NCBI GenBank assembly: GCA_020444175.1
Contig: JAHLLM010000051.1
Span: 1 to 38,071 of the forward strand
From: Desulfobulbaceae bacterium
GTDB taxonomy: Bacteria; Desulfobacterota; Desulfobulbia; Desulfobulbales; SURF-16
Length of the DNA stretch: 38,071 bases
Direction: 5' to 3'
How positions within the stretch are numbered: position 1 is the stretch's first letter; every line of letters starts with the position of its first letter. A program made the position numbers and the translations under genes. The notes under the pieces were generated by a model. The model did not search any database and was not told where the DNA came from. It saw nothing but the letters and a program-made list of their open reading frames with translations. This document shows positions 7,581 through 16,939 of this stretch, in pieces.

Positions 7581-9968
7581 ATGCATTTTCCGTTCAACTT
7601 CGTTCACATGTCTTATGACGTTGGCGACCGAGTCGGGATTTAACGAAATGGAATCAATGCCGCTTCGCACCAGAAATTCTGCAAATTCAGGATAATCGCT
7701 GGGAGCCTGACCGCATATGCCCACTTTTTTCCCAGCGGCATGAGCTGACTTGATAAGGCTCCGGATCATTCTTTTGACTGCTTCATTGCGTTCGTCAAAC
7801 AGATCGGCCAGTTCCTCTGCATCTCTGTCAATACCGAGGACAAGCTGGGTCAGATCATTGCTGCCGATGGAAAAACCGTCAAACCGTGTTGCAAAGCCGT
7901 CAGCCAGCACCACATTTGCCGGTATTTCGCACATAACATAAATTTTTAGTCCTCCGACGCCGCGGACAAGACCGTTTTCAGCGAGCACCTGCAGAGCTTT
8001 GTCTGCTTCCTCCAGGGTGCGGCAAAAAGGAATCATCAGAATAACATTATCAAATCCCCGTTCTTCTCTAACTGTTTTCATGGCCCTGCATTCAAGATCA
8101 AAACCGCGTCTGTATCTTTTGCTGTAATAGCGGCTGGCTCCGCGCATGCCGATCATGGGATTGTCTTCGTCTTCCTCAAAAAGACGGCCTCCGATGAGAT
8201 TGGCGTATTCGTTGCTCTTAAAATCGCTCATACGGACTATAACCGGTTTCGGGTAATGAGCTGCGGCAATGCGGCTGACACCGTCTGCCAGCTTATCAAT
8301 AAAATACTCTGTTTTCTCTCTGTATCCCCTGGTCAGCCGGTCAATGGCCCTGCGAATTTTTCTGTCTTTAATATTTTTATACTCCTGCAGGGCCATTGGA
8401 TGAATCATAATCATATTGTTGATGATAAATTCCATGCGGGCCAGTCCGACACCGTCACACGGTAGCTGCCACCAGCGGAAAGCTGCTGAAGGACTGGCGA
8501 TATTGATCATGATGGCAACATCCGTTGCCTGCAGATCATGTATGTCGAGCTCGCTTTCTTCATATTCAAGCAACCCTTTGAAAACTTTTCCAACTTCTCC
8601 CTCCGCACAGGACAGGGTGATGTCGCTGCCGTTTTTTATGTCTTCTGTGCCGGTATCTGTTCCAACGACCGCTGGAATGCCGAGCTCACGACTGACTATG
8701 GCGGCGTGGGATGTTCTGCCCCCATGGTCGGTGACGATGCCGGCGGCTTTTTTCATGATCGGCACCCAGTCCGGATCCGTCATGCCGGTAACTAAAACAG
8801 TCCCCTCTTTGAATTTCCTGATATCAGAAGCGTTTTTTATGACTGTGGCTTCTGCTGCAGCAATGCCCTGTCCTATGGCAAAACCGCTGACAAGCTGTTC
8901 TCCGCTTTCCTTCAGAGAGTATTGCTTGAGAAGAGAGCCTGTTTTCTGAGACTGAACGGTTTCCGGCCTGGCCTGAACAATATAGAGTTCATTGCTGTCG
9001 CCGTCTTTGGCCCATTCAATATCCATCGGTTTATCATAATGATTTTCAATGATGGCGGCCCACGATGCCAGCTTCATTACCTCTTCATCGTTCAACACAA
9101 AAGATTCCTGTTCTTTTTTGGAAGCAGCAACGTTTCTGGTGGTCTCTGCTTTTTTTGTGGAATAGATCATTTTTTGTAATTTGGATCCTTTCTGTCTGGA
9201 TAAAACAGGGTTAATTCCACGACGCTTTAAGAAAGGTTTGTAAACAACAAATTCATCAGGGGTTACCGTGCCCTGGACAATATTTTCGCCAAGTCCCCAG
9301 GCGCCTGTAATTGTGATTGTTTTATTAAATCCTGTCTCCGTATCAATGGTGAAAATCACACCGGCGCAGGCTTTGTCTGCGCGGATCATTTTCTGTACAC
9401 CGACGGAAAGTGCGACAGTCATATGATCAAAGCCTTTATTTTGTCTGTAACTGATGGCCCGGTCCGTAAACAGAGAGGCGTAGCAGCGTTGTACAGCATC
9501 GACAAGACTGCCTGCGCCGCTTATATTGAGAAACGTTTCCTGCTGCCCGGCAAAACTTGCTTCCGGAAGATCCTCTGCCGTCGCACTGCTGCGCACGGCA
9601 ACATCAACGCCGTCAGAATCATACTGATCGGAAAGCTGACTGTAAAAATCTTCTATCACTCCGGCAAGATCCGGCGGCATTTCTCCTTCCAGGAAAAGTT
9701 TGCGTATCCTTCTGCCGACTGTATCCAGCTTTTTTTTATCCCGATTGTATGCATCAAGAAGCTTTTCAATTTCCTCCTGGAGCTCATTATGCGCAATAAA
9801 ACTGCGATAGGCATCCGAGGTTGTGGCAAAACCATCCGGTATCTGCACGGATTTACGGTTCAGTTCTCGTATCATTTCACCAAGTGAAGCGTTTTTTCCG
9901 CCGACAAGAGCGACATCTTCTTTTGCAAGATCGTGCAGCCATCGGCAGTATTTGTGAGTAGAATGCAT
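7572..9968 (-). CDS. ppsA: Phosphoenolpyruvate synthase
   Basis: Converts pyruvate, ATP and water to phosphoenolpyruvate, AMP and phosphate, the entry step of gluconeogenesis. The order is an N-terminal ATP-grasp region (ALVGGKNASLGEMI, VAVRSSATAEDLPEASFAGQ), a swivelling phosphohistidine domain (GGRTSHAAIVSRELGIPAVVG) and a C-terminal PEP-binding TIM barrel ending with KVGICGQAPSDYPEF and SISLNPDSV. All key boxes are intact. I place the start at ATG 9968 (798 residues); an in-frame TTG at 9992 lies upstream of the AAAGGAG ribosome site and is less likely, though spacing from that site to ATG is long (14 nt). A sigma-54-like motif lies upstream. Confidence 0.93.
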   Translation of the reverse strand: MHSTHKYCRWLHDLAKEDVALVGGKNASLGEMIRELNRKSVQIPDGFATTSDAYRSFIAHNELQEEIEKLLDAYNRDKKKLDTVGRRIRKLFLEGEMPPDLAGVIEDFYSQLSDQYDSDGVDVAVRSSATAEDLPEASFAGQQETFLNISGAGSLVDAVQRCYASLFTDRAISYRQNKGFDHMTVALSVGVQKMIRADKACAGVIFTIDTETGFNKTITITGAWGLGENIVQGTVTPDEFVVYKPFLKRRGINPVLSRQKGSKLQKMIYSTKKAETTRNVAASKKEQESFVLNDEEVMKLASWAAIIENHYDKPMDIEWAKDGDSNELYIVQARPETVQSQKTGSLLKQYSLKESGEQLVSGFAIGQGIAAAEATVIKNASDIRKFKEGTVLVTGMTDPDWVPIMKKAAGIVTDHGGRTSHAAIVSRELGIPAVVGTDTGTEDIKNGSDITLSCAEGEVGKVFKGLLEYEESELDIHDLQATDVAIMINIASPSAAFRWWQLPCDGVGLARMEFIINNMIMIHPMALQEYKNIKDRKIRRAIDRLTRGYREKTEYFIDKLADGVSRIAAAHYPKPVIVRMSDFKSNEYANLIGGRLFEEDEDNPMIGMRGASRYYSKRYRRGFDLECRAMKTVREERGFDNVILMIPFCRTLEEADKALQVLAENGLVRGVGGLKIYVMCEIPANVVLADGFATRFDGFSIGSNDLTQLVLGIDRDAEELADLFDERNEAVKRMIRSLIKSAHAAGKKVGICGQAPSDYPEFAEFLVRSGIDSISLNPDSVANVIRHVNEVERKMHKK

Positions 9969-10054
9969 AGTGTAGTTTTTATCTCCTTTCAACAGGCTGC
10001 TCCATACCGGTCAATGGAAGGGCATCTGAATATTTCATTTCACAGGACAAATTG

Positions 10055-10070
10055 TTCAAGATGCATGCCA
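10055..10070 (-). promoter_or_regulatory. Sigma-54-like promoter motif before ppsA
   Basis: On the minus strand this reads TGGCATGCATCTTGAA, one base different from the motif before pfkB (6493-6508). It is about 85 bp from ATG 9968. The -12 element is GA instead of the usual GC. Confidence 0.4.
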
Positions 10071-10186
10071 TATGGAAAAGCCGATCCCTGCAGTTCGGGG
10101 CCAAGTATTTCTTCTGCTGTTTTTCGATCTATAACAGGAAGTTTCGTCGATTGATTTGAAGAAAAAAGGGGTAAATTGCACGCCAT

Positions 10187-10954
10187 TTACTCAACCGGAT
10201 CTATTTCACTTTCTTTCTGCAGTCTTTTTTTCTGTTCACGAATGGCCTTCAAGTGTTCAAATTCTCCTTTTCGCCCCTGCTGCCGGTCATCAATCATGTC
10301 GAGCACGGAAATATGACCGTAGAGGACGAGGTTGTCACCGGCTTTTAACAGAGTGTTGCCTTTCGGAGCGCCCAGGAACGCTCCCTCACTGCGCTCCACT
10401 CCAAGAACAAGCACACCTTCATCCCACAGCCGGATATCCTTGAGCTTTTTATCGGCAATCCAGTCATCCTCCTGCACCTGCATTTCCGTAATACGGTAAT
10501 CACCGGCAAGATGCAGAAGATTGACGTAATCTTTAATCTCCAACCGCGAATATTTCTTTAAAGCCCGTTCAATGACCATGGAAAGATATCTGTCGACAAG
10601 CGAGCTTGATGAAAGAGCCCAGAGCAGGGCGATGCCGCTGATCAGTACAATAACTCTTGCAGTCAGACCGGCGGCCTCCTGCTTCCCCACAAAGGCCAGG
10701 ATCAGCGATGATACAGCCGTGATGATGCCTGCATTGCCGAGCAGCATGAGCAGCAGGATGATGCGTCGGCGAACCGGATGGGTCACGACCTTTTCAGATT
10801 CAGCTGTCGTAAAACCGGAGCCGGTCAGGGCGGAGCGGGCCTGAAACCGCGCCGCCTCCCGGGAAAGACCGGTATAGGTCATGGCAATAGTGGCAATACG
10901 GGATATAAGCAAAGACAGGATAAGAACGAGAAAAAGTGAAAGAACGGCCAGCAT
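10187..10954 (-). CDS. Membrane protein with a C-terminal TrkA-C (RCK_C) domain
   Basis: The 255-residue protein starts with a hydrophobic helix (residues 1-25), then two more at about 68-90 and 97-118. A soluble C-terminal half carries a TrkA-C fold: ITEMQVQEDDWIADKKL, GVLVLGVERSEG, NTLLKAGDNLVLYG. TrkA-C domains bind ligands that gate or regulate ion transport. No NAD-binding RCK_N domain or channel filter is visible, so it is probably an accessory regulator and not itself a K+ channel. It lies 33 bp downstream of the lactate dehydrogenase gene on the same strand. Confidence 0.8.
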   Translation of the reverse strand: MLAVLSLFLVLILSLLISRIATIAMTYTGLSREAARFQARSALTGSGFTTAESEKVVTHPVRRRIILLLMLLGNAGIITAVSSLILAFVGKQEAAGLTARVIVLISGIALLWALSSSSLVDRYLSMVIERALKKYSRLEIKDYVNLLHLAGDYRITEMQVQEDDWIADKKLKDIRLWDEGVLVLGVERSEGAFLGAPKGNTLLKAGDNLVLYGHISVLDMIDDRQQGRKGEFEHLKAIREQKKRLQKESEIDPVE

Positions 10955-10987
10955 GAATTTAACCCTTGTATTGCTTGCATAATATTT

Positions 10988-11920
10988 TCAATATCCTGTC
11001 TCTCCGGCAGCTTTTCTGAGGATATCGGCGCTTTTCTGCAGGTCCTCGTATTCCTGATTCGAAAGTGCAGGCCATAACTCGGTTGATACGCCCTGCGCTC
11101 CGACAATACGCGGCACAGACAGACAGACTTCATCCATGCCTTTGAGCTGGTCACTGAGGCTGGCAACAGAGAGTACAGCACCTTCATCATCACGGATCGC
11201 TTCGATGATCCTGGACAGCGCTGCACCGATACCAAAGTAGGTAGATCCTTTGCCCTTGATGATTCTATATGCAGCCTGACGCACTCCAGCGTCAATTGCG
11301 GATTTGACCTGACCGGAAATGGAGCGACCTGCCTGTTCGGCAAATTCAACAAGGGGTACACCGCCCACTCTGGCGCTTGACCAGACCAGGATTTCCGAGT
11401 CGCCATGTTCACCGAGAACATAGGCATGCACGGACCGTGGCGCTACGCCCAGATGTTCACCGAGAAGAGCACGAAACCGAGCCGTATCCAGAATAGTACC
11501 CGAACCGATCACCCGTTCAGAAGGCAGTTTGGCGATACGGGTAACAAGATAGGTAATGACGTCAACCGGATTGGAGGCAACAACAAGAATCGCATCCGGC
11601 GTATTTTCCATGACCCGCGGTATAACTTTCTCAAAGACCTTGACGTTTCGCTCAAGAAGCTGCAGTCGTGTTTCGCCCTCTTTCTGACTGACGCCGCAGG
11701 CCAGGATAACGGCCTGTGCTCCTCTGAGTCCGGAATAGTCTCGGGCAGCGATTTTCACCTGATAGGTCCAGGGGGTGGCATGAAGAATATCCTCAGCCTG
11801 TGCCTCGGCCAGTTGACTGTTGATATCGACAAGGACAATTTCACTGGCAGTGCCCCGCAAAACTGCCGCATATGCGGCTGCACTCCCTACAAATCCGCTT
11901 CCTACAATTCCCAGTTTCAT
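10988..11920 (-). CDS. ldh: L-lactate dehydrogenase
   Basis: NAD-dependent interconversion of pyruvate and L-lactate. A Rossmann motif GIVGSGFVGSAAAYA begins at residue 4, with VASNPVDVITYLV, the catalytic His in LGEHGDSEILVWSSA, and the specificity loop GVSQKEGETRLQLLERN. The Gln in the specificity loop indicates lactate over malate dehydrogenase, which has Arg there. The length of 310 residues is normal. AAAGGAG precedes ATG 11920, and the PilB-like ATPase gene ends 18 bp upstream, so the two are likely in one operon. In a sulfate reducer-like cell it could feed lactate or remove excess pyruvate. Confidence 0.92.
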   Translation of the reverse strand: MKLGIVGSGFVGSAAAYAAVLRGTASEIVLVDINSQLAEAQAEDILHATPWTYQVKIAARDYSGLRGAQAVILACGVSQKEGETRLQLLERNVKVFEKVIPRVMENTPDAILVVASNPVDVITYLVTRIAKLPSERVIGSGTILDTARFRALLGEHLGVAPRSVHAYVLGEHGDSEILVWSSARVGGVPLVEFAEQAGRSISGQVKSAIDAGVRQAAYRIIKGKGSTYFGIGAALSRIIEAIRDDEGAVLSVASLSDQLKGMDEVCLSVPRIVGAQGVSTELWPALSNQEYEDLQKSADILRKAAGETGY

Positions 11921-11938
11921 AAATACTCCTTTACTGTA

Positions 11939-13447
11939 TCAATTTCTGACAAGCGGTCCGTAGCCGCTTATCGCTCTCAGTTCCATGGGGCTGATGACAC
12001 CTTCCTTGAGTTTGTCCAGGGCCTCGTCGATAAGTGTCTTATGATTCTGTTTCTCCTGTTCGCGGCGCATGGCGATGACATCTTTATTGTTCAATATCAT
12101 TTCATAATGGCGATCTTCAAGCATCCAAACCTCAAATACGCCGGTGCGTCCGTAAAAGCCTATATTTTTACAGGCCTTGCACCCCTGCGGGTACCACACC
12201 GAAGAGGGGGCCTGCATGTGCATCTGGTCAAACCACTTCCGGTCCCGCTCACGCAGAATTTCTTCACGTCTGCAGTCCATACACAGCTTGCGGACAAGAC
12301 GCTGGGCAATAACAAAATTGAGATTGGCTGCGATATCCTGGTTTGATATGCCGTAATTCCTGAGTACCGAAATAACACCAACAGCTTCATGACTGTGTAT
12401 GGAACTCAAGAGAATTCTGCCGCTGGCTGCGGCATTAAAGGCTGTCCAGGCGGAATCCGCATCCCGTATCTCACCCAGCAGCATACAGTCGGGATCAAGA
12501 CGCAGAAGGGCTTTGCCGCCTGAAGCCATATTCAGATCATGCTGTTCATCAACCTGTATCTGATTGACGCCGTCAATGGAATACTCGACCGGATCCTCTA
12601 TAGTGACGATGTTGCCTTCAAATCGTTTCAACTTGTGCAGAAGGGAATACAGGGTTGTTGTCTTGCCCGACCCGGTAGGTCCTGCTGCCAGAAACATACC
12701 TGACATGGTTTCCAGGGCGGTTTCTATTTTCTCCCGGTTTTCCCGGCTTAAGCCCAGTTCGTGAAACTGCTGTTCAACGTTATGACGCATCAGCAGACGG
12801 ACAGTTAATTTCGGCCCGTTGATGCATGGGGCGGCAAGCACTCTGAGATCAAGTTGATCGTGCTCGAGCTCATGGGTAAAACGTCCTTCTTCGATATTCA
12901 GTTTTGTATCCGGGTTTATGAGGGCCATGGCCTTAAACTGGTTTATCAGCTTCTGACCATTTGTTCGGTCGATTTTTTGAATATCTAAAAGAATTCCGTC
13001 AATACGAAGACGCAGACGTATATGATCATGCTCTGAATCAAGGTGTATGTCAGATGCGTTCGCCTGCCAGGCATCATCAAGCAGAGCACTGGCCAGAGAT
13101 GGTTCACCATGAATATCTAAATCATCCCCTGAAGCAAGCTCTGAAAGAAATGATCTGATCAGACTGTCGAAACGGCCGGGCGTAATTACCGCCGATACCC
13201 CTGTTTCCTGATCATAAAAGGGGGCCGAACTATGAGCGGCGTTATACGTATCGGTTTCCCCTGGCAGAATACGGTGAGAAAGTTCCTTGAGCTTGTCGGT
13301 GTCAACAGCTTTGTCAATAACCGATTTAACCCGTTCTTTCATACTGGAGGCAACATGTTCATGTTCGCCTGAGCCTGGCTCCTGTTTCTTGTCTGAATTC
13401 TTATTTCCAGACCTGGAAGGGAAATCTTCTTTCATTTTTTTCACCAT
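11939..13447 (-). CDS. GspE/PulE/PilB-family secretion ATPase
   Basis: A 502-residue hexameric ATPase of the type II secretion/type IV pilus assembly class. After a charged, low-complexity N-terminus of ~80 residues comes the N2 domain (ASDIHLDSEHDHIRLRLRIDG). The ATPase core has Walker A GPTGSGKTTTL at residue 256, a His box IHSHEAVG and Walker B LLGEIRDADSA. A four-cysteine zinc site (CMDC...CKAC) and GFYGRTGVFEVW follow. No MshEN/N1 domain is recognisable, and no other pilus or secretion genes are in the window, so it is an orphan ATPase here. A sigma-54-like motif at 13482-13497 lies just upstream. ldh and the TrkA-C gene follow closely. Confidence 0.9.
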   Translation of the reverse strand: MVKKMKEDFPSRSGNKNSDKKQEPGSGEHEHVASSMKERVKSVIDKAVDTDKLKELSHRILPGETDTYNAAHSSAPFYDQETGVSAVITPGRFDSLIRSFLSELASGDDLDIHGEPSLASALLDDAWQANASDIHLDSEHDHIRLRLRIDGILLDIQKIDRTNGQKLINQFKAMALINPDTKLNIEEGRFTHELEHDQLDLRVLAAPCINGPKLTVRLLMRHNVEQQFHELGLSRENREKIETALETMSGMFLAAGPTGSGKTTTLYSLLHKLKRFEGNIVTIEDPVEYSIDGVNQIQVDEQHDLNMASGGKALLRLDPDCMLLGEIRDADSAWTAFNAAASGRILLSSIHSHEAVGVISVLRNYGISNQDIAANLNFVIAQRLVRKLCMDCRREEILRERDRKWFDQMHMQAPSSVWYPQGCKACKNIGFYGRTGVFEVWMLEDRHYEMILNNKDVIAMRREQEKQNHKTLIDEALDKLKEGVISPMELRAISGYGPLVRN

Positions 13448-13481
13448 GGAGTGGAATTTTATTTTTTTACAGGTATTTCAT

Positions 13482-13497
13482 AACAAGTTTTGTGCCA
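13482..13497 (-). promoter_or_regulatory. Sigma-54-like promoter before the PilB-like ATPase
   Basis: The minus strand reads TGGCACAAAACTTGTT. The TGGCAC of the -24 box is perfect and TTG of the -12 box is present with GT in place of GC, at the correct 10-bp GG-to-GN spacing. It lies about 35 bp upstream of ATG 13447. Confidence 0.45.
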
Positions 13498-13738
13498 GAT
13501 ACCCTGAATCTGTCTCATGAATCAAAAAACGGCTGCTATAAATTGCGGTCCGGCAGATAAGAATCATGGCTGTGTATGTTCTCAGGATTTTTACTAACGG
13601 CATATAATCTGCAAGAAATATTCAGTTATACATGAATTAATCATCTGCAGAAAAAGAGTCCCGATTCAATCAACCGCTTGACCGGAAACATGAATGCGGC
13701 AGTATCAGGTAAAACCTGCATTGCTGAGAATGAAGAAC

Positions 13739-13832
13739 GTAAAAACCTTCTCGATTGCCGCCTGAAAGTGTGTAACTTGTTGATATTTCAGTTGCGGATG
13801 CTCAGATTCAGGACTTTTTGCGAGATTGTCAA
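13739..13832 (+). repeat. Dispersed TGACGGTCTCG repeat, copy A
   Basis: Core GTAACTTGTTGATATTTC followed by CAGGACTTTTTGCGAGATTG aligns along its length with copies at 20868 and 26171. Its right end is the inverted complement of the family's left terminus. Confidence 0.7.
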
Positions 13833-13938
13833 TTATCTTGATGTCCTGTCGGGCAGGACACATCCACAGACGGATCTGAACCGGCTTTTTTGTGCGGTTG
13901 TGAGGGGAAAAAATAAAAAAGAGGATACAGGAGAATAT

Positions 13939-15201
13939 ATGACTGCTGCACCTTCTTTAAAGATCTACAACACTCTGACGCGAAAAAAACAGATGTTTAT
14001 GCCGCGAAAATCCCCCAACGTCAAGATATTCACCTGCGGTCCTTCAATATACGGGATTCCGCATATCGGCAATTACCGCACATTTCTCTATGAAGATATA
14101 CTGCATCGGTATCTGGAATATCTCGGATACAGAGTAGACCGTCTGATCAACTTCACGGATGTGGAAGACAAGGCTATTGAACATTCCGGCAAAAGTATGG
14201 AAAAAATGCGCATTGTCACAGAAAATGCCGCTGATAATTTTTTTAAAAACTGTGGCTTGTTACACATTAAAATGCCTGATTTTATCCCGCGGTCTTCAAC
14301 AAGCATTGATCAATCCGTCCAGCTCATAAAACAACTGATGCATAAAAAAATAGCGTACCGGCTTGATGATGATATTTTTTACGATCCGCTGAAATTCAAG
14401 GGGTTCGGCAGGCTCTTTGGTCTTGATATGAGCAGGTGGCCAAAGAAAAAGAGAAGGTACCGCAAAGACAACTATCCCGGCAACCGCTGGAACCGGGGCG
14501 ACTTTATTCTCTGGCACGGCTTTGACCGCAAAAGAGACGGCGATATATTCTGGGAAACCGAGCTGGGTAAAGGGCGGCCGGCCTGGAATATTCAGGATCC
14601 GGCCATGATCACCGGACATTTCGGCTTTCAGATTGATATTGCCTGCGGAGGTATTGATAATATCTACCGCCATCATGACTACAGCATCGCCGTGATCGAA
14701 GGTGTTTCCGGTACAGACTTTGCGAAATACTGGATGCATGGGGAGCATGTCCTGCTGGATGGCGGCAAGATGTCAAAAAGCAAAGGTAATATTGTCTATC
14801 CCCAGGACCTGCGCGACAGAAAAAACAGTGCGGCTGCAATTCGTTTTTTTCTGATGCACACTCACTACAGAAAAAAATTGAATCTCACGGACCGTGTGCT
14901 TTTTGAGTGCAGGGAGAAATGTCATACGATACAGACCCTGGCCCGCCGGATTTTTGAACCGCCGCAGGGTAACAAAGCGGAAGAACCTGATGCTGAAAAG
15001 CTTATTCAATGCCTTGTGGATGACTTTGAAAACAACATGGATGATGACCTTCAGGTTGGTCCGGCCTGTGACGGACTTGTAAAACATCTGGAAAAACTTG
15101 TTGAAATTCATAAAAAAAATGGTCTCAGCAAAAAGCAATGGAACAGAATCGGAGAAAAATTATTGCACATCGACAGTGTTTTACAGGTTTTGTACGAATA
15201 G
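13939..15201 (+). CDS. Cysteinyl-tRNA synthetase-like protein with missing zinc ligands
   Basis: A class I synthetase of 420 residues, shorter than the usual 460-500. The first zinc Cys (TCGPS, residue 33), HIGN (42-45), NFTDVEDK, FWETELGKGRP and KMSKSKGN (277-284) are all present, so the adenylation site looks intact. CysRS also needs a Cys in GWHIECSAM and a Glu in HHENE to hold the zinc that selects cysteine. Here the first reads AWNIQDPAM (Asp220) and the second HHDYS (Ser249). Only Cys33 and the His remain of the four ligands. This suggests a CysRS-related paralog with altered amino-acid selection, not the housekeeping enzyme. CAGGAG supports ATG 13939; the frame upstream is repeat-derived. 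DUF488 follows after 31 bp. Confidence 0.85.
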   Translation: MTAAPSLKIYNTLTRKKQMFMPRKSPNVKIFTCGPSIYGIPHIGNYRTFLYEDILHRYLEYLGYRVDRLINFTDVEDKAIEHSGKSMEKMRIVTENAADNFFKNCGLLHIKMPDFIPRSSTSIDQSVQLIKQLMHKKIAYRLDDDIFYDPLKFKGFGRLFGLDMSRWPKKKRRYRKDNYPGNRWNRGDFILWHGFDRKRDGDIFWETELGKGRPAWNIQDPAMITGHFGFQIDIACGGIDNIYRHHDYSIAVIEGVSGTDFAKYWMHGEHVLLDGGKMSKSKGNIVYPQDLRDRKNSAAAIRFFLMHTHYRKKLNLTDRVLFECREKCHTIQTLARRIFEPPQGNKAEEPDAEKLIQCLVDDFENNMDDDLQVGPACDGLVKHLEKLVEIHKKNGLSKKQWNRIGEKLLHIDSVLQVLYE

Positions 15202-15232
15202 ATTTTGAACGCCTTGTAAGGGAAAATCGACA

Positions 15233-15598
15233 GTGGATATACGAATCAAAAGGGCCTATGACGAAGCGGCGGCAAATGACGGCTCCAGGGTGCTGGTGGA
15301 CAGGATCTGGCCACGTGGAGTCAGCAGAGATGATGCCGGTCTTGACGACTGGTGGAAAGAGCTTGCTCCAAGTGACGCCCTGCGGAAATGGTTTGGCCAT
15401 GACCCGCAGAAATGGCCGGATTTTTTAGATAAATATTTCAATGAACTCGAAGATCACGAAGACTTTATTACAGAGGTAATAGATACGTTTCAAGAAAGCA
15501 GAATAACCCTTGTGTTTGGAGCAAAGGACCGCAGGCACAATAATGCGGTGGCCTTGAAAAAATATATACGGAAGAAAGAAGAGGAAAAAATGTTATGA
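15233..15598 (+). CDS. DUF488 family protein
   Basis: A 121-residue protein with typical DUF488 features: IRIKRAYDEAAANDGSRVLVDRIWPRGVSR, LDDWWKELAPSDALRKWF, and a late TLVFGAKDRRHNNAVALK. The arginine/aspartate pattern near DRIWPRG is the family signature. Function is unknown. It starts with GTG 15233, preceded by AAGGGA. Its stop overlaps the ATG of the following permease (ATGA), so the two are probably translationally coupled. Confidence 0.85.
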   Translation: MDIRIKRAYDEAAANDGSRVLVDRIWPRGVSRDDAGLDDWWKELAPSDALRKWFGHDPQKWPDFLDKYFNELEDHEDFITEVIDTFQESRITLVFGAKDRRHNNAVALKKYIRKKEEEKML

Positions 15599-16803
15599 AT
15601 TTCTGGCAGCTTTACGGCGAAGCGGCTAAAACTGCGGCCGGTTTTTTCTGGAAGGCAGGCTGGGCCTTTATCCTTGGATACTTTGTAAGCGCCATGATCC
15701 AGGCATTTGTACCCAAAAAAAGACTGACTCCCTACATGGGCGATGGTGACTTCAAAAGTATTTCTCTGGCAACCCTGTTTGGTGCGGCTTCTTCTTCGTG
15801 TTCATTCGCTGCGCTTGCTGCGGCCCGATCCCTTGTCATGAAAGGAGCACATTTTATCGCTGCAGTGGCCTTCATGTTTGCTTCAACCAATCTTGTCATA
15901 GAACTCGGCATTCTTATTCTGATTTTTCTCGGCTGGCAGTTTCTGGCCGCCGAACTGGTCGGCGGTCTGGTGCTGATTGCCATAAGCAGTCTGATTATAA
16001 AAATGACGTACCCGCAACAGTGGATTGATGCAGCCAGAGAACATCTGGATGAACAGGAAGGGGAGGAAGAGGATTTCAACTGGCGCGAGCGCATTAAGAG
16101 CCGAAAAGGCTGGAATCTGGTCGGACATAAGTTTGTCATGGACTGGCAGATGGTATGGGAAGAAATACTCATAGGATTTACCATTGCCGGTTTTGTGGCA
16201 GTCTTCGTGCCTCCCTGGCTGTGGGAGAAAATCTTTCTGCAGGGATATGAGAATGTTCTGCCCGCATGGCTGATTGCTGTTGAAAATGCCGTTGTTGCAC
16301 CTTTTGTAGCCGGGCTGACTTTTATCGGCTCCATGGGCAATATCCCCCTTGCTACCGTGCTCAATGCCAATGGCGTTCTTTTTGCCGGAATCATGGGTTT
16401 TATCTATTCAGACCTTATGGTGCCTCCTCTTGTCATGATAAATGCCAAATACTATGGCTGGCGCATGGCTCTGTATATCGCCGGCGTCATGTTTGTCAGC
16501 ATAGTGGCCACGGCACTGCTGCTCCATATACTGTTTTCCCTGCTGGGCATCACGCCGGAATCGGCTAAAGCAGTGGAAGAGGCGGCGCAATTCAAGTTCG
16601 ATTATACATTTTACATGAACATCTTTTTTGTACTGCTTGCGGGCGTGCTCGCCCGCCTGCACCACAACCACAAAAAAGAAATGTCGGCAGAGATGGATCA
16701 TGACATGGGAGGAGGGATTGATGCGAAAAGAGTTGGCGCCCTTGTTTTTTTATGCGTGCTGCTTGTGGGTATTGCCGCATTTTTCATTACCGGCGGCAAG
16801 TGA
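15595..16803 (+). CDS. DUF318/ArsP-type membrane permease
   Basis: A 402-residue integral membrane protein with about ten hydrophobic segments in two halves. Family hallmarks are AASSSCSFAALAAARSLVMKGAH in the first half and FIGSMGNIPLATVLNANGVLFAGIMGFIYSDL in the second. The cysteine in SSSCS is characteristic of the ArsP/UPF0718 permease group, which exports organoarsenicals or other metals and thiols; the substrate here cannot be told. A His-rich cytoplasmic segment (LHHNHKKE...MDHDMGGG) near residues 355-375 could bind metal. It overlaps the DUF488 stop by 4 nt. Confidence 0.85.
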   Translation: MNFWQLYGEAAKTAAGFFWKAGWAFILGYFVSAMIQAFVPKKRLTPYMGDGDFKSISLATLFGAASSSCSFAALAAARSLVMKGAHFIAAVAFMFASTNLVIELGILILIFLGWQFLAAELVGGLVLIAISSLIIKMTYPQQWIDAAREHLDEQEGEEEDFNWRERIKSRKGWNLVGHKFVMDWQMVWEEILIGFTIAGFVAVFVPPWLWEKIFLQGYENVLPAWLIAVENAVVAPFVAGLTFIGSMGNIPLATVLNANGVLFAGIMGFIYSDLMVPPLVMINAKYYGWRMALYIAGVMFVSIVATALLLHILFSLLGITPESAKAVEEAAQFKFDYTFYMNIFFVLLAGVLARLHHNHKKEMSAEMDHDMGGGIDAKRVGALVFLCVLLVGIAAFFITGGK

Positions 16804-16939
16804 CCTGCGTACAGGCAGTGCTTCACAACAATGAAGTGAGTCCGGAAAAAAATGTTTTCATGTGCAGCTTCAGTTTGAAAGAGTAAATACGGATGTTTTC
16901 ATATGACTCAAACTTTGCTGTGCAAAGGAGAAATACATC

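Larger units (their letters stand above)
13448..13938. other. Divergent intergenic region
   Basis: This 490-bp gap separates the divergent ATPase and CysRS-like genes. It holds the sigma-54-like motif, one full copy of the dispersed repeat (13739-13832) and a short hairpin TGTCCTG/CAGGACA at 13842-13860. An open frame runs into the CysRS-like gene from 13678, but it is repeat sequence and not supported as protein. Confidence 0.5.

Noticed and set aside
13678-13938. N-terminal extension of the CysRS-like protein by 87 residues
   Set aside because: The extension lies mostly in the dispersed repeat; CysRS homology and a ribosome site support ATG 13939.
15732-16394. 220-residue frame opposite the permease
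   Set aside because: Shadow of a membrane-protein gene; Ser/Thr-rich with no motif.
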